From an uncultured Candidatus Saccharibacteria bacterium (GTDB lineage: Bacteria > Patescibacteriota > Saccharimonadia > Saccharimonadales > Saccharimonadaceae), in assembly GCA_938042065.1 (NCBI GenBank), contig CALISG010000014.1, positions 1-15,467 on the forward strand: 15,467 bases of DNA, in the 5' to 3' direction. The translations under genes were made by a program, and so were the position numbers. Position 1 is the first letter of the stretch. Each line of letters starts with the position of its first letter. Below are positions 1-6,849 of this stretch, one piece after another. The notes beneath the pieces were generated by a model, which saw only the letters and a program-made list of their open reading frames with translations, did no database searches and was not told the origin of the DNA.

Positions 1-46
1 AGACGATGGCCCTGAAACCGGTACCCCAGCAGACGATGGCCCTGAA
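1..46 (+). repeat. 30-base in-frame direct repeat at the window edge
   Basis: The 16-base string AGACGATGGCCCTGAA occurs at 1-16 and again at 31-46, a period of 30 bases or ten codons. The encoded units start DDGPE and are rich in Pro, Gly, Asp and Thr. Because the window begins inside the first unit, more copies may lie upstream. Such units usually form a disordered, length-variable spacer. Confidence 0.7.
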
Positions 47-1333
47 GGTACCAGCCAGCCAGGACAAAATCACAACCGTCAACCTAACCCAGAAAAACTT
101 CCGTTCTTTGAGGATCTCGATAGGTACGCTCGTCTTTTGGCTCTCGAGGAATCTAAAGGCGGCAATAGAGGCATCATTAGCCGTATTTGGACTAGCCGAG
201 AGAATAGGCGGCGGGCAGAGCGCCTCAGCTATATGCGCGACGTAGAGGATGATTTGCGGGAGCAAGTCATGGAGCATTTGTCCGAGAAGGTCAATGCTAA
301 GCGCCAGAGAGGCGAATATAACGGTACCGACGACGAAATTGCGCAGCAAATGTCCGACGAGATGTTTGATGAGCAGCGCAGAATATTCGGCATGATACAG
401 CGGAAGAAGAATGAGGCCTTGGAAGAAGAAGCTGGTAAGTGGCATAATCGCGTCTTGGCGAAATTGGGCAGCTTCATCGCTGCTAGAGGATCTAAGAAGA
501 AGAGCAATCTGAAGGCTGGTGCAGTTGGTTTTGCGCATGGCGCTGTCAAGGGCACGGCAGTTGGCATAATTTCAGGCCTCTTTGGTGCCGTTTGGCCAAT
601 ATCGATGGCTGCTGGCGCGGTTGCCTCGTTCGCTGGCGATGCTGCTATTAGGCGTGGTGTTCGTCTAGACGCTATGCAACAACGCCGCAAAAAACGCGGG
701 ATAAGGGAAGTTGCTGGCGATGATGAATTTAGTCAGATTAAAGAAGCGGCTGGCAGAATTGGCGGATTGCAAGGTCAACAGCATGTTGCCGACGAACTAT
801 TTAAGCGAACCCGTAAAGCGACCGAAAAAGACCGAGATAAGATTTCGAGAGAAGTCGAACAGCGAATAAAAGATAACGGGGTGGCTCTGGCTCTCGGTAG
901 GCTTGCTGGTGGTGCTGTCGGCGGACTTGGCGGCCGCTGGGTAGGCCAGCAACTCCATGATCATACGCCAGTGGGCCGTATGGCCGATAGTTTGCGTGAC
1001 AAGATAACGGGTGATAAGGCTGAGGCTGCTGCAGCTTCTAATTCAGGAGGTGGTGGTTCGGGAGGCGGTGGTTCAGGTGGTAGCCCGGGTGGCCCGCCGC
1101 CAGCACCAACAGAAGCTGATTTCAGCGGTTACACTGATAAATATCCGTGGGATTGGGCGGTTGATCAGTTCGGCGAGAATAATGCTATATCTAAATTGTA
1201 TGAATTAGCTGACGCTGCAGCGCAGGATGGCCACAATATCCAGTGGCATGGTTACGGCGATACCCAATGGCTGTCGATAGACGGCAATAGCGATACAAAA
1301 ACAGTCTTGGAGATTTTGAACAATTACAAATGA
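2..1333 (+). CDS. Hypothetical Gly/Ala-rich protein, 5' end outside window
   Basis: I do not recognise this family. The frame is open from base 2, so the gene begins upstream and 443 residues are visible; the TTG at 137 is an internal codon, not a likely start. In order one sees a Pro/Gly/Asp-rich N-terminal stretch with a ten-residue repeat (DDGPETGTPA, DDGPEGTSQP), a charged helical region rich in Arg and Glu (about 140-520), a long Gly/Ala/Ser hydrophobic segment (about 515-646) resembling a glycine-zipper membrane insert, a basic charged stretch, a second Gly-rich segment (about 878-955), a linker with two GGGGS units (1046-1075) followed by a Pro-rich piece, and a compact C-terminal module rich in Trp and Tyr (about 1115-1330). 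The layout suggests a membrane-associated protein presenting a small folded domain on a flexible tether; that is inference. The gene ends in TGA, 34 bases before the next gene. Confidence 0.75.
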   Translation, partial: DDGPETGTPADDGPEGTSQPGQNHNRQPNPEKLPFFEDLDRYARLLALEESKGGNRGIISRIWTSRENRRRAERLSYMRDVEDDLREQVMEHLSEKVNAKRQRGEYNGTDDEIAQQMSDEMFDEQRRIFGMIQRKKNEALEEEAGKWHNRVLAKLGSFIAARGSKKKSNLKAGAVGFAHGAVKGTAVGIISGLFGAVWPISMAAGAVASFAGDAAIRRGVRLDAMQQRRKKRGIREVAGDDEFSQIKEAAGRIGGLQGQQHVADELFKRTRKATEKDRDKISREVEQRIKDNGVALALGRLAGGAVGGLGGRWVGQQLHDHTPVGRMADSLRDKITGDKAEAAAASNSGGGGSGGGGSGGSPGGPPPAPTEADFSGYTDKYPWDWAVDQFGENNAISKLYELADAAAQDGHNIQWHGYGDTQWLSIDGNSDTKTVLEILNNYK

Positions 1334-1367
1334 TCCGATGGCATAAATAAAAAGGAGGGATAAATAA

Positions 1368-1793
1368 GTGTTTAACATTGACGATAATTTGCTAGCGGCA
1401 ATCGGCTATAACGTCGCGACGCTGTCAGAGGAGAAGAAAAATCAATATCGGCGCGAGATATCCGAAGAGCTCAATCAACGGGCTTCTGCAGAAGTCTTGG
1501 CGCGATTATCAAAGCAAGAGGCGCTAGAATTCGAAGATGTCAACAGTAACCCAGACCGCACGCGGCGCTGGTTGGCTGAATTTCACGGCGATTATGCTAG
1601 CCGCCAGGATTACCAGGCTATCCGTGAATTGTTCGAAACCGACGAAGATGCGATGAGTTTCTACGCGTCTGCGCTGTGGATGCGCTATGCTGTGCCAGAT
1701 TACGGCAAAATCATGCAAGAAGTCATGAATGAATACGTCGAAGAATTGGCCGATATGCGCCGCGCTGTCAATGAGCAGCTCGGTATTGCGTAG
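1368..1793 (+). CDS. Small acidic protein, DUF5663-like (first of two paralogs)
   Basis: This 141-residue protein has no signal peptide, membrane segment or cysteine and is predicted mostly helical. The GTG start at 1368 is supported by a strong Shine-Dalgarno (AAAGGAGGG, 1351-1359) eight bases upstream. It shares its layout with the following gene: a MFxxDDxxL opening, an R-E-x-L stretch, an LS..EALEFE segment near residues 47-55, an R..WL motif, and a YAS..W...PxY..xM segment in the C-terminal third. From memory this resembles the DUF5663 family found in Saccharibacteria and other CPR genomes; no function is known to me. It probably shares a transcript with the gene upstream, since no convincing promoter was seen in the 34-base gap. 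Confidence 0.8.
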   Translation: MFNIDDNLLAAIGYNVATLSEEKKNQYRREISEELNQRASAEVLARLSKQEALEFEDVNSNPDRTRRWLAEFHGDYASRQDYQAIRELFETDEDAMSFYASALWMRYAVPDYGKIMQEVMNEYVEELADMRRAVNEQLGIA

Positions 1794-1814
1794 CAGCACT
1801 ATAATCGGTATACT
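1786..1814 (+). promoter_or_regulatory. Candidate promoter before the second DUF5663-like gene
   Basis: TTGCGT (1786-1791) lies 17 bases before TATACT (1809-1814), giving a start near 1821 and a leader of about 19 bases containing the G-rich ribosome site before the ATG at 1840. A competing -10 box, TATAAT at 1800-1805, has no good -35. The -35 match is only TTG, so this is a moderate call. Confidence 0.4.
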
Positions 1815-1839
1815 AAATGCATAGGCAAGAGGGGGTGAA

Positions 1840-2271
1840 ATGTTTCAATTAGACGATAAGTTTCTCGAAGAGGTGGGTCTGGGCAGCTTACCAGACGACC
1901 AGAAAAAACTGTTTCTCGACCATTTTCGCGAGCAGCTAGAGCTGCGTGTTGGTTTGCAGCTTAGCGAGGGTTTGAGTGATATGCAGCTGGCGGAGTTTGA
2001 GAGTTTTATGGATCGCGATATGGTGCGGGTGACGTCCTGGCTGGACGCTAACGCGCCGGATTTCGAAAATGATCAGATTTATGTACAATTGAAAGCTAAT
2101 GCGCCGGCTAATGTGCCGCAAAATGCGATACTAGCAGAGTACGCATCGCTGAAGTGGTTGGGCCAGCATCGTCCGAACTATCGCGAGGTGGTGATGCAGA
2201 CGGTCAAGGCTCTCAAGGAAGAAGTTATCGCGAACCGCGATATGATTCTTCTAGGCGACGCGGGAGTATAG
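1840..2271 (+). CDS. Small acidic protein, DUF5663-like (second paralog)
   Basis: This 143-residue protein is a diverged paralog of the gene ending at 1793. Both begin MFxxDDxxL and share EFE, a W-L pair in the middle, YAS...W...P-Y and a C-terminal EE...R pattern. The helical part around residues 30-55 (EQLELRVGLQLSEGL) is the segment I associate with DUF5663 in CPR bacteria. It has no membrane segment or cysteine. The ATG at 1840 follows a GAGGGGGTG ribosome site. The gene converges on fmt, with 67 bases between the two stop codons and no hairpin plus T-tract in that gap. Function is unknown. Confidence 0.8.
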   Translation: MFQLDDKFLEEVGLGSLPDDQKKLFLDHFREQLELRVGLQLSEGLSDMQLAEFESFMDRDMVRVTSWLDANAPDFENDQIYVQLKANAPANVPQNAILAEYASLKWLGQHRPNYREVVMQTVKALKEEVIANRDMILLGDAGV

Positions 2272-2338
2272 GTTACGGCCGCGGTTGCGGATTTAGGTGC
2301 TTGCTTGCGATTGTAATTGTCACGGTTGACGGTTGCGG

Positions 2339-3256
2339 CTATCTTTGTAGCGGGTAACCGCGCAAGAAGGCGTCGGTACTGATAGTTTTGCCGCTCGGGG
2401 CGATTAGCTCGTCAATCGATAGGTATTTGCCGTCGGTACATTTGATGTCAAGCGGTGTTTCTGGTTTTTGGGTGGTGCAGGCTTTGGTGACGATCAGATC
2501 GTATTGGCCGATTTTCAGGCGCGAACGCGGATAAGTTAGGTGGGCGCGGATCTTGGCCTCTATTTGGTCTGCGGTTAACTGTTGCGGATCAAGGCGGCTG
2601 TCGTCTTTGCTGAGCAGCGAGCAATAGGTGGCGCGGCTATTGTCTTGCGGCGTTGGCTGTAGTATACCGTTTATGATGTCAGGTAACTTCTGCGTTAATA
2701 ATTGCGCACCGAGCTGGCCGAGAGTTTGATAAAGCTCGGGCTGGGTCTCGGTAAAGTCTAGCGGGTAAGTTTCTTGGTAGTATATCGGGCCGGCATCCAT
2801 CGCTTGCTCTAACTGCATGATGGTTACACCGGTGATTTTATCTCTGTTAGCGATAGCTGATTCGATGGGCGACGGGCCGCGGTATTTTGGCAGCAGCGAC
2901 GGATGAACGTTGATGATACCAGGCTGGAATAGGTCGATGATTGTTTGCGGGATAATCTTGCCGTAGCTAACCAAGACGCCAGTTGGCCGCGGTGTAATAT
3001 TTTTTATATCATTTATGATATCTTTTAGCCGGTTTGGCTGCCAGACTGGAATATGGTGCTGGCTAGCAAATTGTTTGACGGCAGGCTGGATAAGCTTGCT
3101 GCTGCGGCCACGGCGGGAGTCTGGCTTGGTGATGACGGTCACGATATTAAAACCAGCTTCAACGAGCGCGCGCAGGCTATATAAGCTAAAGTCTTCGGTG
3201 CCGAAGAATATTATCGGCTGGCGGCTAATCCCAGAGGTCGGCGTTGTCTTTGACAT
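2339..3256 (-). CDS. fmt: Methionyl-tRNA formyltransferase
   Basis: Fmt transfers a formyl group from 10-formyltetrahydrofolate to initiator Met-tRNA in the cytoplasm. From the ATG at 3256 the protein has 305 residues, close to the usual 310. The N-terminal Rossmann part begins IIFFGTEDFS, SYGKIIP lies near 97-103, and the catalytic block NVHPSLLPKYRG carries Asn116 and His118, with Asp154 in MDAGPI completing the known N-H-D triad. The C-terminal tRNA-binding domain is complete, ending in FLRGY. A TTG at 3280 is an in-frame alternative start, but it would add residues unlike the family. The gene overlaps the end of def by 32 bases and is last in a priA-def-fmt string, so it is probably cotranscribed and translationally coupled. 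Confidence 0.95.
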   Translation of the reverse strand: MSKTTPTSGISRQPIIFFGTEDFSLYSLRALVEAGFNIVTVITKPDSRRGRSSKLIQPAVKQFASQHHIPVWQPNRLKDIINDIKNITPRPTGVLVSYGKIIPQTIIDLFQPGIINVHPSLLPKYRGPSPIESAIANRDKITGVTIMQLEQAMDAGPIYYQETYPLDFTETQPELYQTLGQLGAQLLTQKLPDIINGILQPTPQDNSRATYCSLLSKDDSRLDPQQLTADQIEAKIRAHLTYPRSRLKIGQYDLIVTKACTTQKPETPLDIKCTDGKYLSIDELIAPSGKTISTDAFLRGYPLQR

Positions 3257-3800
3257 ATCTTTCGTAGTCGAGCGGATCAAGCTCGCCTTCGTCGTTTAAG
3301 CGGTAAAAAGCCTGGTGATCGTCGCGAATGTGGTCGACGAAAACGATGCCGTTGCAATGGTCGATCTCGTGCTGCAAGACGCGTGCCAGAAAGCCGTTGG
3401 CCTTGATGCGGATTTCGTCGCCGTCGATATTGATGGCTTTAACGCGGATTTTGCTGTAGCGGGGAACTTTGCCGTAAAAATCCTTGACACTGAGGCAACC
3501 TTCGTAATCGTAGGTGATTTCGCCTTCATACTTGACGATTTCTGGATTGATTAGCGGGATAAATTCTTGGTTGTCTTTGTCTTCGAAATCGGCGCGAACG
3601 ATGACGACGCGCTCGAGGCGGTCAATCTGCACGGCAGCCAGGGCAGCGCTAATTTCGTGCGGCCGGGAGTTCTCCCAGTCGATACTGGCGTCAGTCATAT
3701 CCTTGATAAGCTGGCGGGTTTCGTCGGAGACGACATGAACTCGCTGCGATTTCTGGCGCAGGTGCGGATTTGGCAGGGTAATGATAGCTTCTTTCTTCAC
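3225..3800 (-). CDS. def: Peptide deformylase
   Basis: Def is a metal-dependent enzyme that removes the N-formyl group from new proteins. The protein has 191 residues. Motif II (EGCLS, 100-104) supplies the metal-binding Cys102 and motif III (QHEIDH, 143-148) supplies the two His ligands and catalytic Glu, so activity is likely. Motif I is unusual: the family's GxGxAAxQ appears as SAALAAVQ (51-58), keeping the Gln but losing both glycines. The start is GTG at 3800, where the reading frame meets the family's N-terminal pattern (ITLPNPHLRQ). No Shine-Dalgarno precedes it; instead an extended -10 box overlaps the priA stop codon, suggesting a leaderless transcript in addition to any priA read-through. 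Confidence 0.95.
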   Translation of the reverse strand: MKKEAIITLPNPHLRQKSQRVHVVSDETRQLIKDMTDASIDWENSRPHEISAALAAVQIDRLERVVIVRADFEDKDNQEFIPLINPEIVKYEGEITYDYEGCLSVKDFYGKVPRYSKIRVKAINIDGDEIRIKANGFLARVLQHEIDHCNGIVFVDHIRDDHQAFYRLNDEGELDPLDYERYVKDNADLWD

Positions 3801-3808
3801 AACTTTAT

Positions 3809-3817
3809 ATTATAACA
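3809..3817 (-). promoter_or_regulatory. Extended -10 promoter for def-fmt
   Basis: On the minus strand TGTTATAAT occupies 3817-3809, an extended -10 (TGn plus consensus TATAAT). The predicted start falls at about 3802-3800, on or beside the GTG start of def. A weak -35 (ACGACA, 3838-3833) lies 18 bases upstream. The box overlaps the TAA of priA (3812-3810). Confidence 0.6.
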
Positions 3818-5750
3818 GATTTGCCGGATCGATGTCGTATTGCCAGTGTGTTCGGGGTAATTGGCTGGCGATGGCGAGCAGTTTGGCGCGGTTGGTCGAT
3901 TTGACAACAATTTGCCAGCGGTAGGTGTCGCGGACTCGCTCGTAGAAAGCTGGTGCCGGCCCAAAGAATGTAGTATCGGGGTATTCGCTGCGGAGTTTGG
4001 CGGCGAATTTTTGGGCGTTGCGAATGGCGGTGGCTTCGGTTTTGTAAATGCAAGTTAGCTTGAGTAAATAAACAAACGGCGGAAAGATGCCGCGGCGGCG
4101 TTCGGCTAGTTCGCTGGCGTAGAAGCTGGTGTAATCCTGGCGGATGCCTTGAACGATGGTAGGGTTTTGAGGCTGGTAGGTCTGGACGACAACTGATGTT
4201 GGCTGGTCGTTGCGGCCGACTCGGCCGATGACTTGGGCGAGCAGCTGGAAAGTGCGTTCGCGCGTAGTGAAATCAGGCAGTGCTAGGCCGGCATCAGCTT
4301 GAATAATACCGACTGTGGCCAGGCGGGGCAGGTCGAGGCCTTTGGCGACAACTTGGGTGCCAATGATAATATTGATATGTCCGTCGTAGAGTTCTTGATA
4401 GCGCTGATTGAGGCTATTTTTGCTGGTAATATCGCCGTCGAAGCGGGCGATGGCGGCCTGCGGAAAAAGCTTTTGCAGCTCGCTCTCAATCAGTTTGGTG
4501 CCGATGCCTTTGTGGACAATATCAGTTCTGCCGCAATCAGGGCAGGCGGTGGGCACGCGTTCGCGGTATCCGCAAATGTGGCAAATTAGCGCGTGCCGGT
4601 CGGCATGCAAAGTCATTGGAATAAAGCAGCGCGGGCATAAAGCGCTCCAGCCGCAATTCTGACAAAGAGTGGTGCTGGCGGTGCCGCGGCGATTGTGGTA
4701 AATTAACGTTTGTTTGTTGTTTTCGAGATTTTGGTTGATAGTATTTATTAATAAGTCGGATAGAAAACGGTGGCACAAAAAGCCGTTTTTCGATGTCATA
4801 TCCACAACGTTTATAGAGGGAGTGATGATATTTGGGTTGGCGCGGGCTGGTAAATTGATGATAGGCCGGCTAGTTTTGGCAGCGAGGTAATATTCGCTGA
4901 CCAGCGGCGTGGCTGAACCTTGTACTACGGTAGCATGGTGATACCGGGCTAGAATAGCGGCTGTCCGCAAGGCAGAGTAGCGCGGCGTTTGGTCTTGTTT
5001 GAGCGCTGGTTCGTGAGCTTCGTCGATAATGATCGCGCCGATGTTGTTAAATGGCATAAACAAGGCTGAGCGCGGACCGATAACGACATTTGGCTGGGTA
5101 GCATTGAGTGCTTGCAGCCAAGCGTGGTGGCGCTGGGCTTCGGTTTGTTGCGAATGCGTGGTGATGAGGTTAGGAAAAGAGTGCTGAAATTCGGCGATTA
5201 GCTGAGCGGTTAAGGCAATTTCTGGAACAATTACGATGACAGATTTGCCAGTAGCGATTAGTCTCTTGGCGTATTCAATGTAGACGGCGGTTTTGCCGCT
5301 GCCAGTGATGCCGTGCAGAATAACGGTGCCGCTTTTGGCGTTTAGCAGGTTGTCAATGGCGGCCGACTGATCTTTGTTGAGTACAAAATGTGTTCTATCT
5401 CTTCGTGTTGCTGCAGTGCTGTTTGAGCTTAGAGTACGACGTTTTTTGGTGAGGCCGCTTGGCAAGATAGTTTGTAAAACTAATGCCAGATGAGCGATGT
5501 AGTAATTACTCATCCATTGTGCAGTTTGCAACAACGGATGTGGTAACGGTGGTAGATCGAGGATTGTTGTAATTTCTTTTGTAGCGAATTCAGGCTTTGT
5601 AGTTTTTCTTACAACAATACCAATAAGCGATTGCCGGCCAGCGGGCACGACAACAATAGTACCGGTGGCTAATGGCTGCTGGCTATGGTAGGTGAATGTA
5701 TCAGCGTCAGCTTTGACGATTTTAGCGGGTGCTATTAGATAATAATGCAT
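3810..5750 (-). CDS. priA: Primosomal protein N' (replication restart helicase)
   Basis: PriA is a DEAH-box 3'-5' helicase that reloads the replisome at stalled forks. From the ATG at 5750 the protein has 646 residues, shorter than the typical 730, with a compact N-terminal DNA-binding part. Walker A is GITGSGKT (147-154) and the DEAH box is at 243-246. Eight cysteines in the expected CxxC pairs (363/366, 372/375, 390/393, 403/406) form the two zinc sites. The GTQVVAKGLDLP and QVIGRVGR helicase motifs follow. A GTG at 5753 is an alternative start, but TATAAT ends only three bases before it, while the ATG fits the predicted transcription start. It heads the priA-def-fmt order that is common in bacteria. 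Confidence 0.95.
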   Translation of the reverse strand: MHYYLIAPAKIVKADADTFTYHSQQPLATGTIVVVPAGRQSLIGIVVRKTTKPEFATKEITTILDLPPLPHPLLQTAQWMSNYYIAHLALVLQTILPSGLTKKRRTLSSNSTAATRRDRTHFVLNKDQSAAIDNLLNAKSGTVILHGITGSGKTAVYIEYAKRLIATGKSVIVIVPEIALTAQLIAEFQHSFPNLITTHSQQTEAQRHHAWLQALNATQPNVVIGPRSALFMPFNNIGAIIIDEAHEPALKQDQTPRYSALRTAAILARYHHATVVQGSATPLVSEYYLAAKTSRPIINLPARANPNIITPSINVVDMTSKNGFLCHRFLSDLLINTINQNLENNKQTLIYHNRRGTASTTLCQNCGWSALCPRCFIPMTLHADRHALICHICGYRERVPTACPDCGRTDIVHKGIGTKLIESELQKLFPQAAIARFDGDITSKNSLNQRYQELYDGHINIIIGTQVVAKGLDLPRLATVGIIQADAGLALPDFTTRERTFQLLAQVIGRVGRNDQPTSVVVQTYQPQNPTIVQGIRQDYTSFYASELAERRRGIFPPFVYLLKLTCIYKTEATAIRNAQKFAAKLRSEYPDTTFFGPAPAFYERVRDTYRWQIVVKSTNRAKLLAIASQLPRTHWQYDIDPANLL

Positions 5751-5756
5751 CACTTA

Positions 5757-5762
5757 ATTATA
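5757..5762 (-). promoter_or_regulatory. -10 box for leaderless priA
   Basis: TATAAT reads 5762-5757 on the minus strand, six bases before the ATG at 5750, so transcription should begin at or next to the A of the start codon. No convincing -35 was found. An AAGG lies upstream but would not be in the transcript if this box is used. Confidence 0.5.
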
Positions 5763-5764
5763 CC

Positions 5765-5793
5765 TTGTCTACGACAGTTTAACACGCTACTAT
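5765..5793 (+). promoter_or_regulatory. Promoter for the PRTase-fold gene, leaderless
   Basis: TTGTCT (5765-5770), a 17-base spacer and TACTAT (5788-5793) place transcription start near 5800, the A of the ATG. No Shine-Dalgarno is present. The -35 lies within eight bases of the opposing priA -10 box, so the two promoters compete for overlapping DNA. Confidence 0.55.
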
Positions 5794-5799
5794 AAGCAT

Positions 5800-6456
5800 A
5801 TGTATTTCGAGAGTAGATCGCAAGCAGGAAAGATTTTGGCTGATCAATTGGTAGCTAAATATCGCTACGAAAACTGTGCTGTGGTAGCGCTAAGCAACGG
5901 CGGCGTAGTGGTGGGCGAGCAAATTGCGGCGCAACTGCACTGCGTGTTGATGTTGTTGGTATCGCAGGATATCGAGATACCAGGCGAAGGAATGAATTTT
6001 GGAGCGGTGTCGCAAACTGGCGATTTCACATATAATGATGAATTTTCGGCAGGCGAGATTGATGAGTATACGAGCGAATTTCATGGCTATTTGGCCGAGA
6101 AGAGACGCGAAACATATAGTAGTCTCAATCGCTTGATCGGCGATGGCGGTACAGTCGATAAAGATATGCTGAAAGATCGTGTGGTGGTGCTGGTGTCGGA
6201 TGGCTTTGCTAATACTGCTAGCGTTGGAGTGGCTTTGGATTTCTTGAAGCCGATTAGGATTCTGCGGTTGGTCGTAGTATCGCCAGTAGCGTCGGTGGCA
6301 GTGGTTGATCGACTGCACATTACTGCTGATGAGCTACATTTGCTGGATGTTAAAGAGAATTTCTTGGGAGTTGATCATTATTATGAAGATAACAATGTGC
6401 CAACACTACAGCAATCAATTGATAAGATTAGCCAAATCATATTGAATTGGCGATAA
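5800..6456 (+). CDS. Phosphoribosyltransferase-fold protein, degraded PRPP loop
   Basis: This 218-residue protein follows the layout of the predicted phosphoribosyltransferases of the COG1926 type: an N-terminal FESRSQAGKILADQL segment, a ALSNGGVVVGEQIA turn, an insert, then a strand-loop-helix at 129-150. In active members the loop reads like DDGIATGAT; here it is SDGFANTAS (133-141), losing the first Asp and the Thr-Gly that grip PRPP. The usual Arg of PRGG is Asn (SNGG). It may therefore be a binding or regulatory relative rather than an enzyme. The ATG at 5800 has no ribosome site and coincides with the predicted transcription start. It stands alone, divergent from priA and 81 bases before the next gene. 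Confidence 0.7.
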   Translation: MYFESRSQAGKILADQLVAKYRYENCAVVALSNGGVVVGEQIAAQLHCVLMLLVSQDIEIPGEGMNFGAVSQTGDFTYNDEFSAGEIDEYTSEFHGYLAEKRRETYSSLNRLIGDGGTVDKDMLKDRVVVLVSDGFANTASVGVALDFLKPIRILRLVVVSPVASVAVVDRLHITADELHLLDVKENFLGVDHYYEDNNVPTLQQSIDKISQIILNWR

Positions 6457-6462
6457 ATGGTC

Positions 6463-6491
6463 TTGAATTGGTTATGAAAAGAATGTAGAAT
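6463..6491 (+). promoter_or_regulatory. Promoter for the wHTH-recJ operon
   Basis: TTGAAT (6463-6468), 17 bases, TAGAAT (6486-6491). Start is predicted near 6498, giving a leader of about 40 bases that includes the ribosome site AAAGGGG (6522-6528) nine bases before the ATG at 6538. Unlike several promoters in this window, this one makes a leadered mRNA. Confidence 0.6.
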
Positions 6492-6537
6492 AAAAAGCAA
6501 CAGAACAAACTAAACTGGAAGAAAGGGGCTTGGCTAG

Positions 6538-6849
6538 ATGCTTGATGTATTCATTACCTCGCGGGTGCGTCGTAAGATAGTTGTCGTCTATGCCAAATAT
6601 CCAGATTTTCGGACGCATGTCCGCGGTTTGGCCAAGCTGATCAAGGAAGACCCCGGTAATATCCAGCGCGAATTGCGCCGGCTGGAAAAGGTCGGTTTTT
6701 TGCATGCCGAAAAACAGGGTAATACACGGATTTACTCGACTAATAAACAATTTCCGATTTTCAAAGAATTGCAAAGTATTGTCATTAAGTCGCAGCAGCA
6801 CGCTAATAGCAATCGGCCGAAACGTACAACTTCCGAGATTAGTAGATGA
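6538..6849 (+). CDS. Small winged helix-turn-helix transcriptional regulator
   Basis: This 103-residue protein looks like an ArsR-type winged helix. The opening MLDVFITSRVRRKIVVVYAK matches the first helix of small CPR and archaeal regulators. The predicted HTH spans about 25-50, with recognition helix NIQRELRRLEKVGFL, followed by a beta wing (KQGNTRIYSTN, about 59-69). The C-terminal 20 residues are basic and probably disordered. No effector or metal-sensing cysteines are present. It has its own promoter and Shine-Dalgarno, and its stop overlaps the recJ start (ATGA, 6846-6849), so the two are translationally coupled. Autoregulation of the pair is a reasonable guess, but the sequence does not show the target. 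Confidence 0.8.
   Translation: MLDVFITSRVRRKIVVVYAKYPDFRTHVRGLAKLIKEDPGNIQRELRRLEKVGFLHAEKQGNTRIYSTNKQFPIFKELQSIVIKSQQHANSNRPKRTTSEISR

Noticed and set aside
229..690. Minus-strand open frame of 153 codons inside the first gene
   Set aside because: The plus frame has coherent protein features and continues without a stop from base 2 to 1333; the antisense product is of low complexity and resembles no family.
2272..2338. Possible bidirectional terminator between two convergent genes
   Set aside because: Only scattered GGTTGCGG repeats and a distant 7-base complementarity (2280-2286 with 2355-2361) are visible, without a compact hairpin or T-tract.
3015..3815. Several plus-strand open frames opposite def and fmt
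   Set aside because: They are antisense to genes with full catalytic motifs and have no ribosome sites or family features.
5890..6318. Minus-strand open frame of 142 codons inside the PRTase-fold gene
   Set aside because: The plus frame follows a known fold and has a promoter; the antisense product is His/Gln-rich without recognisable motifs.
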